DNA of 64,000 nucleotides from Lachnospiraceae bacterium (GCA_017620255.1 JAFZQU010000028.1:248001-312000); one strand, 5' to 3'; counted from the first letter of the stretch, positions 45,560 to 55,484 are shown. Numbers and translations: made by a program. Notes: generated by a model not told the origin, from the letters alone.

Positions 45560-46696
45560 TCAGACCTGATCTTCCTTATCTCTTCTGTATTTGGAAGGCG
45601 TACATCCCATGCGCTCTATGAACTTCTGGACAAAGTAATCACTGTCACGGTAGCCCACATCTTCCGCGATGGATATGATCTTTTTATCCGTGGAAACAAG
45701 CATTTTGGCCGCTTCCCGGATCCTGTAATCCGTCAGGTAATCCTTAAAGGATACCCCGTACTTTTTCTTGAAGAGCTGTCCGAGATATGCATTGTTGATA
45801 TAGTATTTCTGGCTCATTTCACGCAGGCTGATGTTTTCCGCATAGCGCTCGCGGATCTCCCGTTCCACGTCCTTAAGCACGTTGTGTCCGGAGCGTTTGC
45901 GAAGTTGTGAGATATATTCCGCATATTCGAGGCAGAACCTTACCATGTAATCGCTCTTTCCCTTTACAAGGCTCTCCTCAAAAGAACTCTCGGAGATAAA
46001 GTTCATGATCTCCTCATGGTTTACCTCATCGTCCTGTTCGGATGCGATGCGGATCAGCTGGAACAGCAGATAGGAAATATTGAAGTTCACGGATTCCTCG
46101 GGAATATCCTTTTCTTTGACTTCCTTGTAAAAATCATGCACAAGCTTCTCTATTTCTTCCGTATCGTTCACTTCGATCGCGGAAACGAGCCGGTCCAGTA
46201 CCGCGTTGCAGATGATCGTTCTGCTGCTCTTCATATCATAGGTACCGATCAGGCGCGAGATCATGTTCCTGCCAAGATAAGCCTTTTCCAGCTTGTCCCT
46301 GCGGATCTTGTCCTCTTCCTTTTCGCGCTCGGTCGATCTGATCTTTTTCAGGATCTCGATCAGTTCCGCCCCGTCCACGGGTTTTAACAGATAATCGACG
46401 CAGCCCATCCTGAGCGCTTTCTGTGCATAGCCGAAATCGTCATAACCGCTCATGATGATAAAATAGGCGTCTGATATATGCTCTTCCTTCACCTGTTCCA
46501 TCAGATCAAGGCCGCTGAGTTCGGGCATACGGATATCCGTCAGAATGAGATCGACCTCATTCTCCTTAAGAAACTGCAGGGCTTCCTTTCCGTTTTCCAA
46601 ACAGCCTGCGATCTCAAATCCTTCCTCTTCCCAGTCGATCAGAAGGCGCAGTCCCTGTGTGATAAAGGGCTCATCATCCACGATCAGTACTTTCAC
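45560..46696 (-). CDS. AraC-family response regulator (YesN-like)
   Basis: 378 residues: receiver domain 1-120 (MKVLIVDDEP, phospho-Asp54 in ILTDIRMP, Lys in LLKPVDG), a helical linker, and a C-terminal AraC double helix-turn-helix (about 275-372: ISLREMSQKYYINNAYLGQLF and AEDVGYRDSDYFVQKF). It would activate the adjacent transporter and enzyme genes when phosphorylated by the YesM-like kinase. It overlaps the kinase gene by 23 bases. Confidence 0.94.
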   Translation of the reverse strand: MKVLIVDDEPFITQGLRLLIDWEEEGFEIAGCLENGKEALQFLKENEVDLILTDIRMPELSGLDLMEQVKEEHISDAYFIIMSGYDDFGYAQKALRMGCVDYLLKPVDGAELIEILKKIRSTEREKEEDKIRRDKLEKAYLGRNMISRLIGTYDMKSSRTIICNAVLDRLVSAIEVNDTEEIEKLVHDFYKEVKEKDIPEESVNFNISYLLFQLIRIASEQDDEVNHEEIMNFISESSFEESLVKGKSDYMVRFCLEYAEYISQLRKRSGHNVLKDVEREIRERYAENISLREMSQKYYINNAYLGQLFKKKYGVSFKDYLTDYRIREAAKMLVSTDKKIISIAEDVGYRDSDYFVQKFIERMGCTPSKYRRDKEDQV

Positions 46697-48452
46697 TCTT
46701 GTCCTCCAGTGGGATCATCAGGCGGATCACGGTCCCGACACCGCGTTCGGATTCGATCCTGAAATCGGCCTTATCTCCCGTCACAAGTTTTAACCGCAAA
46801 AACGCATTCATGATGCCCACATGTGATCTGCCGCGCATGCTGTCAATGCTTGCGTTTTTCGCTTTCTCTAAAATGTCATTGATGACAACGACGTTCATGC
46901 CGACACCGGTATCCTCGATCTCGATGTTCAGCTTGTCTTCTTCCTTAAATACCCGCACAAAGATCCAGCCAGGCGCAGACTTCGTTTCCACGCCGTGCTC
47001 AATGGCGTTTTCCACAAAGGTAACGATGGTCAGTTTCGGGATCGGGCAGTTTTCACAGTCCTCATCCACGCTCAGTTTGTAGGACAGCCGGTCTCCGAAT
47101 CTGTATTTTTGCAGTGCAAGGAAGGCTTCGACAAAATCCATCTCCTTGCTGATCGGGATCTCGTCGTCTCCCCAGTTCACGTATGTACGTTCCATGACCG
47201 CGAGTCTTCCCACCATTTCCGCGGTCTCTTTCTCATCCTTCAAAAGGCTGTGCATCCGGATGCTCTCCAGCGCATTGAAGAGGAAGTGCGGATTGATCTG
47301 GCTGTGGAGTGCGAGCAGTTCGGCATTCTGCTTGGCAAGATCCATCTCCTGCTCTTTCAGCCTGCCTTTATACACGGTGGTGACCAGTTCGTTCATACGG
47401 TCCGCCATGTTGTTGTAGCTTCTGATCAGGCCGCTGATCTCATCGTCTCCGCCGATGCTTTCGATCAGACGCATCTTGTCCTCATCCATGATCCCGAAAG
47501 AATCCTCCAGGTACTTGATCCGAGTGACCATGGTCTTATCCAGGATAAACATCATAACGATCAGGAAAATGATATTGATGGCCATCAGAAGAACAAAGAT
47601 ACCGCCGTTCCGCATCAGGAAAGCGCGTGCCTCATTTTCCCTTGAATAGATATTGATGGTCAGGTTCTTTCCGTAAAGCGTGATATCCTTTTTGTAGGAG
47701 ACTTTCCGAAGACCCGTCATCTTTTCAAAAGGTTCCATCTCCCCGCTGCTGTCCTTATTGGTAAAGATCAGCGTATCTCCGTCACAGACGCAGACAGTAT
47801 CGTCGATCTCCAGTGCTTTTAATTCGTCTTCAAAATCACTGAAGTCAAGGTCTAAGCGCAATGCTTTCTTGCAGCCGCTGAATGCACGCATGTCCATTTT
47901 TACGAGCAGAAGGATCCTTCTTTTCGGTTTGGCGTCACTCTCCATCCCCGTTCCGTACTCGAAGCGGAGCCGCCTGTTTTCCTCTCCGGCATACAGTTCC
48001 CGAAACCACTCCTGGTCCTCGTAACTCTCCATGCGGTAGAAGCCGGACCCGTTCAGGATCGTCGGATTATCGGCAAAGATACTGACCCTCGCTCCCTGGA
48101 TACCTAAGGATGCATCAAACATCAGGCCGCTCTCCAACCGGTAATAGGCGTCAAAATAATCATAGGGCGTTTTGTACTGCTCGTTCAGGAAGTCCTCGAT
48201 CACACGGCTCTTATACAGGTTATGCGCGATGTTGGCGGGATATTCCATATGATTTTGCAGGGTATATTCCACGCTGCGCGCCGTCTGCTCCATCTCGGTC
48301 TCCATGTCATAGGTCACGCTCTTATAAACGTTGGCGAGAATGACGATATCGGTGATGGCCATGGGGATCAGGACGCAGAAAAGAAACAGAAGCCTCAGTT
48401 TCTGGTTGAGTTTCAGACAGTTAAAATAATGTCTCAGTTTACCCTTGCTCAT
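46674..48452 (-). CDS. YesM-type sensor histidine kinase
   Basis: 592 residues. TM1 at about 20-42, extracellular sensing domain (about 43-280), TM2 at about 283-303, HAMP, then the His_kinase motif SQINPHFLFNALESI with phospho-His389, and HATPase with VENAIEHG (N box) and IEDTGVGM (G1). It senses an extracellular sugar signal or the receptor's ligand and signals to the AraC-type regulator. Its start overlaps the esterase-GH43 stop by four bases. Confidence 0.94.
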   Translation of the reverse strand: MSKGKLRHYFNCLKLNQKLRLLFLFCVLIPMAITDIVILANVYKSVTYDMETEMEQTARSVEYTLQNHMEYPANIAHNLYKSRVIEDFLNEQYKTPYDYFDAYYRLESGLMFDASLGIQGARVSIFADNPTILNGSGFYRMESYEDQEWFRELYAGEENRRLRFEYGTGMESDAKPKRRILLLVKMDMRAFSGCKKALRLDLDFSDFEDELKALEIDDTVCVCDGDTLIFTNKDSSGEMEPFEKMTGLRKVSYKKDITLYGKNLTINIYSRENEARAFLMRNGGIFVLLMAINIIFLIVMMFILDKTMVTRIKYLEDSFGIMDEDKMRLIESIGGDDEISGLIRSYNNMADRMNELVTTVYKGRLKEQEMDLAKQNAELLALHSQINPHFLFNALESIRMHSLLKDEKETAEMVGRLAVMERTYVNWGDDEIPISKEMDFVEAFLALQKYRFGDRLSYKLSVDEDCENCPIPKLTIVTFVENAIEHGVETKSAPGWIFVRVFKEEDKLNIEIEDTGVGMNVVVINDILEKAKNASIDSMRGRSHVGIMNAFLRLKLVTGDKADFRIESERGVGTVIRLMIPLEDKSESTDRG

Positions 48453-51223
48453 TGATCTCCCGTTTCATGTAACAGTTCTATGCTTAGAAGATGTCCAAGG
48501 CCGTCCCCTTCAAATGTCAGGTAAAGATCCTGCTCTCCGTCAGGGATGGCGGCTTTGCCTGTATGCTCTGTCCATACATTGTCATAGCAGACGCCGATGC
48601 GGCCGAGTTCCTCACCGTCAAAGCGCGTCCGTATCACAAGATCGCCTTTAAAATATCCTCTGGTCATGACTTTCACACCACTCACGTTTTTACATGCAAA
48701 CGAGCGGAAGCCGGCAGTGGATCTGTTTGTGATGTTTGCGATATAAGGCATGGCAAATTCCCCGTCCAGGGCATCCTGTCTGACGCGCGGTGCGCCCGGG
48801 TCATCCGCATAATGATCATGCTTTTCATTGAAAAGATGGCAGGCGATCGCTGCGGGGTATGCGCCGGTATCGGAAAGCGGCCCGCCGTTCAGTCCGCAGG
48901 AACTTAAGCGGACCTGCGGGATCTTCCCGTCTTCCGTGAAGGTGATCTTCTCCGCGCAGCCCTGTCTGGAAAACCAGGTGCCGTTGGTCTGCCTGTGATA
49001 GAAAATGTACCAGTCATCGCCGATCTTCTCGAATCCGCCGTGATTGTTGCCGCCATAGGCCATGGAAAGATCCGCGTCTTTATAACTGTCGATACCGATA
49101 TCGTTGTTGCTGATGATGACACCGCCGTAGGTGTAAGGACCTTCCGGATGATCGGAGGTGGCGTAGCAGAGCTCGTGCATCACTTCGGAGGAATAAACAA
49201 AATAGTATTTGCCGTCTTTTTTCCGGATCGACGATGCTTCAAAGAACGCATGTCCCTCAAAGCCCGTGCCGCTGCTGTACATGTCACCCGGTACGATAAA
49301 TGCGGGGTCTTTGATCACGGTCAGCATGTCCGCATCCAGCACTGTGCACATGGCGCCATGCCTGCTTGCATCTCCGTGTCCCGCAAAACCGGTGTAGAGA
49401 TAGGTCACATTGCCCTCTGTCAGCACGCCCGGATCAAACTGCGGCTCATCTCCTTCTCTCTTTCCAAGCAGCGTGCCGTCCGGATACCTGACATAGCCGT
49501 AGAATTCATAGGTACCTGCCGGTGTATCACACACGGCCACGGAAATGTATTCCAGTTTGTCATACACATAGTAAAGGTAATATCTGCCATCGGGCCCCTG
49601 TGTAACATCCGGTGCATACAGGCACATATGCCCGTCGCTGTTTACGGGATCATCCGTACGATGGAAGACCACGCCCTCGCTCTTCCAGGCCGTCAGATCG
49701 TTCACCGGCGCGGAGTAACACAGATAGTCGCCGGGACAGAAAGTCACGCCGCCGAAAAAGTCATGCGAACCGTACACATATACCCTGTCTCCGAACACAT
49801 GCGGTTCCCCGTCCGGAATATATTCCCAAAGCGGCAGATAGGGATTGAACACCTGCCTTGGCCTGTTTATTTCAAGCCCCGGTACGCAGCCCCTGCTCTC
49901 AAAGTTCATTTCATGGCGTTCTTCCAAAGTATAGGGTTTCCAGACAGGCTGCATCTTCCCGTCATTGTCCCTGCAGTTTGGATCTGCGTTACTTACAAAA
50001 GCAGCCAGATAATTGCACATCTGCCTTGCCAGATCAAAATGGTGCCCCCTGTAGGGCCTGCGGCATTTCTGCAGGGTTTCGTAGAAGAACCAGAGATCGC
50101 AGGAATGGAAACAGCCGGGTGCATCTTTACCCGGAATATCCGGTTTGAAACGGTAGTAATACAGTTTTGCATCCGGTCTGTTCTGCAGTACCTTTCCAAA
50201 TACTTCTTTGACGGAACGCTCCACGATATTGACGCCGTTTTCGACAAATTCATCTTCCGTATTGCCCGACATCACGGGAACCTTCGCACAGTCCCCGTTC
50301 ATGAAACGTTCAAACGGATCCGCTTTCATGAATTTTCCGTCTATGATATTTGCAAAGAAAGGATGGGCTTCGCGGTATTCGGCATAGCGGTCCCTGATGA
50401 AGGTTGCAGGTAACGCTCTTGCCTCCTCAAGCGTCTGTACGTTCAGATAGGAGAAGAAATCCGTTCCTCTTCTTTCCGCTTCCGGGAGGTGTGGCGGACG
50501 GAAAAGGTCTTTGGCCTTTTCTTCTTCAGGAAAACGGATGATCCCGCTTAAGATGACAGCGCCCTTGATGATATCGTAGTTTTCCTCACAGGTCAGCTGG
50601 TTCATGACACTGCAGCCGCCGGCAGACTGTCCGGTGATAAAGATCCGCTCCGGATCTCCGCCAAATGCGGAAATGTTCCTGACAACCCACCTAAGTCCTG
50701 CCTGCTGGTCAAGCAGTCCGAAGTTCCCCGGTGCTTCCGGTGCTTCTTCCGTGATCTCTTTATGCGATAAAAATCCGAATACGCCGAGTCTGTAATTGAC
50801 GGTCACCACAACGACGTCTCTTGCAGCGAGACGTTCCCCGTCGTATTCCATTTCGGACGTGTAGCCCCACTGGAAACCGCCCCCGAAGAATACAACGAGG
50901 ACCGGCAGTTTTTCCTTTCCGGTGACAGCCGGTGTCCATATGTTCAGATACAGGCAATCCTCATCGATCGGAATGTCCGGATCCACATGCCATTCATGAC
51001 AGTAGATATCATCTCCAAGCCCCGGAACGTCCTGCACGGATATGGGACCGTAAGTATACGCATCCCTGATGCCCTCCCAGTTTTCGGCAGGCTGCGGTGC
51101 ACGCCATCTGTTCCGGCCGACAGGCGGCGCGGCAAACGGGATCCCCTTGTATACGGTGATCCTTGCATCCGTTCCCTGCATGCCTCTCACGGTTCCGTTT
51201 TCGGTTTCAGCGATCCTTTTCAA
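48449..51223 (-). CDS. Type-B carboxylesterase fused to a GH43-like glycosidase
   Basis: 924 residues. Residues 1-440 are a type-B carboxylesterase: oxyanion hole FFGGGFQWG (113-120), nucleophile Ser200 in GQSAGG, and probable triad His373. Residues about 455-775 are a GH43-like five-blade propeller: Asp471 (PDGEPHVFG), Asp539 (YAPDV), Glu662 (FFEASSI) and His728 (NNHGG) fit the base, pKa-modulator, acid and metal-linked His. A beta-rich tail (about 815-920) resembles a carbohydrate-binding module. There is no signal peptide, so it should act in the cytosol on imported acylated arabino/xylo-oligosaccharides (inference). It uses a TTG start with GGAAG six bases upstream. Confidence 0.88.
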   Translation of the reverse strand: MKRIAETENGTVRGMQGTDARITVYKGIPFAAPPVGRNRWRAPQPAENWEGIRDAYTYGPISVQDVPGLGDDIYCHEWHVDPDIPIDEDCLYLNIWTPAVTGKEKLPVLVVFFGGGFQWGYTSEMEYDGERLAARDVVVVTVNYRLGVFGFLSHKEITEEAPEAPGNFGLLDQQAGLRWVVRNISAFGGDPERIFITGQSAGGCSVMNQLTCEENYDIIKGAVILSGIIRFPEEEKAKDLFRPPHLPEAERRGTDFFSYLNVQTLEEARALPATFIRDRYAEYREAHPFFANIIDGKFMKADPFERFMNGDCAKVPVMSGNTEDEFVENGVNIVERSVKEVFGKVLQNRPDAKLYYYRFKPDIPGKDAPGCFHSCDLWFFYETLQKCRRPYRGHHFDLARQMCNYLAAFVSNADPNCRDNDGKMQPVWKPYTLEERHEMNFESRGCVPGLEINRPRQVFNPYLPLWEYIPDGEPHVFGDRVYVYGSHDFFGGVTFCPGDYLCYSAPVNDLTAWKSEGVVFHRTDDPVNSDGHMCLYAPDVTQGPDGRYYLYYVYDKLEYISVAVCDTPAGTYEFYGYVRYPDGTLLGKREGDEPQFDPGVLTEGNVTYLYTGFAGHGDASRHGAMCTVLDADMLTVIKDPAFIVPGDMYSSGTGFEGHAFFEASSIRKKDGKYYFVYSSEVMHELCYATSDHPEGPYTYGGVIISNNDIGIDSYKDADLSMAYGGNNHGGFEKIGDDWYIFYHRQTNGTWFSRQGCAEKITFTEDGKIPQVRLSSCGLNGGPLSDTGAYPAAIACHLFNEKHDHYADDPGAPRVRQDALDGEFAMPYIANITNRSTAGFRSFACKNVSGVKVMTRGYFKGDLVIRTRFDGEELGRIGVCYDNVWTEHTGKAAIPDGEQDLYLTFEGDGLGHLLSIELLHETGDQ

Positions 51224-51239
51224 TACGTACTTCCTCTCT

Positions 51240-52478
51240 TTATGCCTGCCCTATGGTCTGCAACAGCTTCTCGCATACATCTTCCGGCGTTCCCGTAACG
51301 GGGATCGTATGATCCGCGATCCGCCTGTATGCGGGAAGTCTTTGTCTGTACAGTTTCTCTATCTTCTCCCGCTCATCTGCAAGCGGTCTGTCATCCGTCG
51401 GTTTGATCCGGTCCGGTTCCCGGTCTAAGAATATCACGCGCCCGTAAGCTTTCATGGCCATCTCGCAGACCGGATTTAAGATAAAACCGCCGCCTGTTGA
51501 AATGACCGTGTGCTGACAGGTCTGAAGCGTGAGTGCAAGTTCTTCTTCCATCTTTCGAAAAGCGGCTTCCCCGTCCTTTGCAAAGATGTCCGTGATCGCA
51601 CGGCCTGTCTTCTGTACGATCTCATCGTCCGTATCCGTAAAGTCCATCTGCAGTTTCTTTGAAAGCATCCTGCCAATAGTGCTCTTGCCGGATCCCGGCA
51701 TCCCGATCAGTACGAGATTCTCTCTCTGCGTAAGGATGGATCTGCAGATCTCTTCTGCACGCTCATTCTCCACTTCCCTGCCGGTAAAATGGGAGGCTGC
51801 TGCGACCGCCTGATAGACAAGCATCGGCAGACCACCCGTGCAGGGGATCTTGAGGCTTTCCGCCTGCAACAGAAGTCTGGTGCGCAGCGGATTGTAGATC
51901 ACATCGACCACACCGGATAAATGATCGAACATGGTGAGGTCGGCAGGACTTGCATCCGGATTCGGATACATGCCAAGCGGCGTGGTATTGATCAGATAGT
52001 CCGTATCCGTATGCGCGTTAAGATCCGTATAGAGGATGGTGTCCTCTTCCGCAGCACTTCTTGAAACACGAAGCACGGATGCCGCACCAAGATCCCGGCA
52101 GACAGTGCGCGCAGTTTTGCTTGTACCGCCGCTCCCAAGGATCAGCACTTTCCTGCCGTTTAGATCAAATCTCTGCGCGATCAGTTTTTTTAATCCCGTA
52201 TAATCCGTATTGAATCCGTATAATTTTCCGTCTCTGTTTACGATCGTGTTGACAGTGCCGATCTGCCCGGCGCTTTCATCGATATGATCAAGATAGGGGA
52301 TCACCTGCTGTTTGTAGGGGATCGTAACATTGATGCCGCAAAATGCATGCTCCTTCATGAACGCATCAAGGGATTCTCTTTGCACTTCGCGTAGAACATA
52401 GGTATAGCCGCCGATCTGCTCATGTATCTCTTTGGAAAAACTGTGTGTCAGCTTCTCGCCGATCAGTCCGTAATCCAT
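51240..52478 (-). CDS. aroE-aroK: Shikimate dehydrogenase-shikimate kinase fusion
   Basis: 412 residues carrying two consecutive pathway steps. AroE domain (1-250): GEKLTHSFSKEIHEQ (substrate Ser-x-Ser), NVTIPYKQQV (catalytic Lys), FNTDYTG (catalytic Asp), VLILGSGGTSKTA (NADP site). AroK domain (about 252-412): P-loop GMPGSGKSTIGR, DTDDEI (shikimate site), GGGFILN and DRPLAD. The ATG at 52478 is preferred because AAAGGA is nine bases upstream; a TTG six codons earlier overlaps the aroC stop. It ends 16 bases before the esterase-GH43 start. Confidence 0.95.
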   Translation of the reverse strand: MDYGLIGEKLTHSFSKEIHEQIGGYTYVLREVQRESLDAFMKEHAFCGINVTIPYKQQVIPYLDHIDESAGQIGTVNTIVNRDGKLYGFNTDYTGLKKLIAQRFDLNGRKVLILGSGGTSKTARTVCRDLGAASVLRVSRSAAEEDTILYTDLNAHTDTDYLINTTPLGMYPNPDASPADLTMFDHLSGVVDVIYNPLRTRLLLQAESLKIPCTGGLPMLVYQAVAAASHFTGREVENERAEEICRSILTQRENLVLIGMPGSGKSTIGRMLSKKLQMDFTDTDDEIVQKTGRAITDIFAKDGEAAFRKMEEELALTLQTCQHTVISTGGGFILNPVCEMAMKAYGRVIFLDREPDRIKPTDDRPLADEREKIEKLYRQRLPAYRRIADHTIPVTGTPEDVCEKLLQTIGQA

Positions 52479-52492
52479 GAACATATATCCTT

Positions 52493-53584
52493 TCAAGGCA
52501 TAAAATAATCCGTCCCGAACCTGCCCGATAACAGGTCATAAAGAACCAGCGCCGTTACACTGTCAACGACCACCCTTGCCCGGTGTATGATCGCGGGATC
52601 GTGACGTCCCCTGATCTGTACCGAGGTGTTCTCCATCCGGTCAATATCGATACTGTCCTGTTTGACAAAAACGGACGGAGTCGGTTTCACGGCTGTCCTG
52701 AAGATGATCGGCATCCCGTTCGTGATCCCGCCGCCGATCCCGCCGTTGTGATTGGTTGTTGTATATACGCCTTCTCCGTCGCAACGGATCGGATCGTTAT
52801 ATTCACTGCCGTAATACTGTTCCCCGTCAAACCCGAGTCCGAACTGCACGCCTTTAACAGCAGGGATAGAGAACAGCGCATGGCTTAAGAGACTCTCCAC
52901 GCTGTCAAACCAGGGTTCACCGACGCCCGCTTCCATGCCGTATACAGCCGATTCCAGTGTCCCGCCGACACTGTCTCCGCGCTGTGCGGCACTTAGGATC
53001 TCCTGTTCCATGGCTTCCGCGGCAGCCGGATGAAAGACCGGAAATGTCTGCTCGTTGATATAGGCGATATCCGCAGGGATATCTTCAAAAGAGCGGTCCC
53101 TGATCCCCTGCAGACTTAAGATATGTGTTCCGATGGTGATATTTTTATCCCTGAGCGCACCGGATGCGATCGCACCGGCCGCAACCAGCGCAGCCGTGAT
53201 CCGTCCGCTGAAATGTCCGCCGCCGTGATAGTCTTCAAACCCGTGATACTTGCAATAGGCCGTATAGTCCGCATGTCCGGGCCTGATCACGCGTCCTTCC
53301 TTATCGTAGTCCGCACTGTTCTGTTTCGTGTTTTCGATCAGGATGCATAAAGGTGTCCCTGTCGTTTTGCCCTGATAGACACCGCTCACGATCTCATAGC
53401 GGTCCTCTTCCACTCTGGCCGTCCCGGTTTTCCCGGCAGGGCGTCTCAAGGTAAGCATGTGTCTGATCAGCACATGATCGATCGTGATCCCCGGTGCGAG
53501 TCCGTCCAGCACGGCACCGATATAGGGTCCGTGACTTTCCCCGAACAGGGTTATGCTTAAATGATTGCCGAATGTGTTTTTCAT
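52493..53584 (-). CDS. aroC: Chorismate synthase
   Basis: Makes chorismate from EPSP using reduced FMN. 363 residues. N-terminal FGNHLSITLFGESHGPYIG (signature 1, catalytic His), LTLRRPAGKTGTARVEEDRYE, GRITAALVAAGAIASGALRD (signature 2), and IRGRHDPAIIHRARVV near the C-terminus (signature 3 variant). Twelve bases separate it from aroB. It overlaps only the alternative TTG of aroE-aroK. Confidence 0.97.
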   Translation of the reverse strand: MKNTFGNHLSITLFGESHGPYIGAVLDGLAPGITIDHVLIRHMLTLRRPAGKTGTARVEEDRYEIVSGVYQGKTTGTPLCILIENTKQNSADYDKEGRVIRPGHADYTAYCKYHGFEDYHGGGHFSGRITAALVAAGAIASGALRDKNITIGTHILSLQGIRDRSFEDIPADIAYINEQTFPVFHPAAAEAMEQEILSAAQRGDSVGGTLESAVYGMEAGVGEPWFDSVESLLSHALFSIPAVKGVQFGLGFDGEQYYGSEYNDPIRCDGEGVYTTTNHNGGIGGGITNGMPIIFRTAVKPTPSVFVKQDSIDIDRMENTSVQIRGRHDPAIIHRARVVVDSVTALVLYDLLSGRFGTDYFMP

Positions 53585-53596
53585 GATGCTCTTCCT

Positions 53597-54607
53597 TTAG
53601 GATCCCTGAATGGTAAGCAGTGCTTCCTTAAGCGAGTCGTAGTCTGATTCCCGCATTTCGTATGCGCCGATCTGTTCCACATAAACGGTCGTGACAGATC
53701 CGCTGTTTCCCTTTTTATCATGACGGATCGCGTCCATTGCAAGATCCGTGTCAAAATCATAAGCCGTATGCAGATCCCACTTACGAAGCAGGTCGCAAAG
53801 CCTTGTCCGCACAGAGGGCGCACACATCGGGAGCATCCCGAGCGCTACGCATTCCCCGTGTAATAATGCAGGCATGCAGGCAGCCTCCACGCCGTGGCCG
53901 AGTGTATGACCGAAATTCAGGACCTTGCGAAGGCCCGTTTCCTTCTCATCTTCTTCCACGACCTTGCGTTTCAGATCGATGGCACGTGCAATGACGGGAT
54001 AAAGATCGCTCAGTTCTTTCGCGCGCTCGATCTCCTCAAACAAGGCTGCGTCAAAAGTCGCCGCCATCTTGATGGCTTCGACAAGTCCGTTCGCCACATG
54101 CCGTCTGGGGAGCGTCTTAAGCACATCGTGATCGATGATCACTGCCTTCGGCTGGTAAAACGCACCGACGATGTTTTTGACGCCGCAAAAATTGATCGCG
54201 CATTTTCCACCGATGGAGGAATCCACCTGCGAAAGGACCGTTGTCGGGATATTGACAAAATCGATCCCGCGCATGTAACAGGCCGCGGCAAACCCGGCCA
54301 GATCGCCGACCACGCCGCCGCCTACCGCGACCACCAGATCTTTTCTGGAAAAATCATGTGTAAGCAGGCTTTCTTCGAGCCTTGTAAATCCCTGCAGGCT
54401 CTTGCTGTCTTCTCCCACTGCAAGCGTTTCGATCACAGGCTCCAGACACCGGTCCGCGACCGTTTGCGCATACTGTGCGGGCACGCCCGCATCCGTCACG
54501 ATCATGACCTTGCGATTCAGATCGATGTAGTCCGGAAGGTGTGTCAAAAGCCCGTTTCCGGTTTCGATATCATAACTGTTTTCCTGCAGAGAAACGTGTA
54601 TCTTCAT
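53597..54607 (-). CDS. aroB: 3-dehydroquinate synthase
   Basis: Second shikimate step, NAD- and metal-dependent. 336 residues. VVAVGGGVVGDLAGFAAA (NAD site), PTTVLSQVDSSIGGKCAIN (substrate site), and the metal ligands in NGLVEAIKMA (Glu), LNFGHTLGHGVE (His) and LLHGECVALGM (His) are all visible. It lies 16 bases downstream of pheA. Confidence 0.97.
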   Translation of the reverse strand: MKIHVSLQENSYDIETGNGLLTHLPDYIDLNRKVMIVTDAGVPAQYAQTVADRCLEPVIETLAVGEDSKSLQGFTRLEESLLTHDFSRKDLVVAVGGGVVGDLAGFAAACYMRGIDFVNIPTTVLSQVDSSIGGKCAINFCGVKNIVGAFYQPKAVIIDHDVLKTLPRRHVANGLVEAIKMAATFDAALFEEIERAKELSDLYPVIARAIDLKRKVVEEDEKETGLRKVLNFGHTLGHGVEAACMPALLHGECVALGMLPMCAPSVRTRLCDLLRKWDLHTAYDFDTDLAMDAIRHDKKGNSGSVTTVYVEQIGAYEMRESDYDSLKEALLTIQGS

Positions 54608-54623
54608 ATTACTCTTTCAACTT

Positions 54624-55475
54624 CTACGCCAGTGTCTTGCCGGGAATGTAAATGCCGGGCACCTTTAATTCGCCGCACTCGTATTTCAGACCTGCGAGCA
54701 TCTGTTTTCCCTTTTCCGAGAAGAGGTTTCCCTCCACCTCGATATAGAAATAATAGTCCCAGTTTTTATTCCGAAGCGGCCGGCTTCTGATCACGCGCAT
54801 GTTGTATCCGAAATCGCCGAGCACGGAAAGGGCTCTTGCAAGTGTTCCCGATTCATGCCTTACCGTGAACATCAGAATGGAATTGACCGTCTCTCCGGTA
54901 TTGTAACATACTTCATCCTGCGCACTCAAACCATTCGGATCCGCTTTCTTTAAAGCGGCAAATCTGGTCGTATTGTCCGCGCTGTCATTGATGCTCTCCA
55001 TCAGGATCTTCAGGCCGTAGAGTTTGGCCGTTTCACGGCTTGCGATCGCAGCCTGCGTTTTATCGTTGTTTTTTGCGACTTCTTTGGCTGCCCTTGCCGT
55101 GTTTTCACTGGAGACCGTATGGTATCCCCATTTCGCGATAAAGGCGCCGCACTGTTCCAATGCCTGCGGATGACTGATCACGGTCTTTACGGTTTCCGTG
55201 TCTGCATCCTGCGTTCCGAGCAGACAGTGAACGACAGGCAGTTCATAAACGCCCGTTACGATCAGATCTCCGAAGAACAGAAGGTCTGTCACCTGACCGA
55301 CCTCTCCCGCATAACTGTTTTCGATCGGCAGCAGTGCAAGGTCGTTTTCACCATCCTGCACAGACTGATATGCCTTGGCAAAGGTGCGGTAAGGGATGCG
55401 TTCCGCTTCCGGATCAAGGTAGGATACGGCAATGTCTGCAAACGACCCTTCAATTCCGCTGTATGCGATCTTCAT
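54624..55475 (-). CDS. pheA: Prephenate dehydratase
   Basis: Makes phenylpyruvate for phenylalanine. 283 residues, so no N-terminal chorismate mutase. The catalytic domain shows KIAYSGIEGSFADIAVSYL, NSYAGEVGQV and the TRF motif in DNTTRFAAL; a C-terminal ACT domain carries the Phe-sensing ESGTLARALSVLGDFGYNM. Nine bases after the glmS stop. Confidence 0.96.
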   Translation of the reverse strand: MKIAYSGIEGSFADIAVSYLDPEAERIPYRTFAKAYQSVQDGENDLALLPIENSYAGEVGQVTDLLFFGDLIVTGVYELPVVHCLLGTQDADTETVKTVISHPQALEQCGAFIAKWGYHTVSSENTARAAKEVAKNNDKTQAAIASRETAKLYGLKILMESINDSADNTTRFAALKKADPNGLSAQDEVCYNTGETVNSILMFTVRHESGTLARALSVLGDFGYNMRVIRSRPLRNKNWDYYFYIEVEGNLFSEKGKQMLAGLKYECGELKVPGIYIPGKTLA

Positions 55476-55484
55476 GGTATCCTC

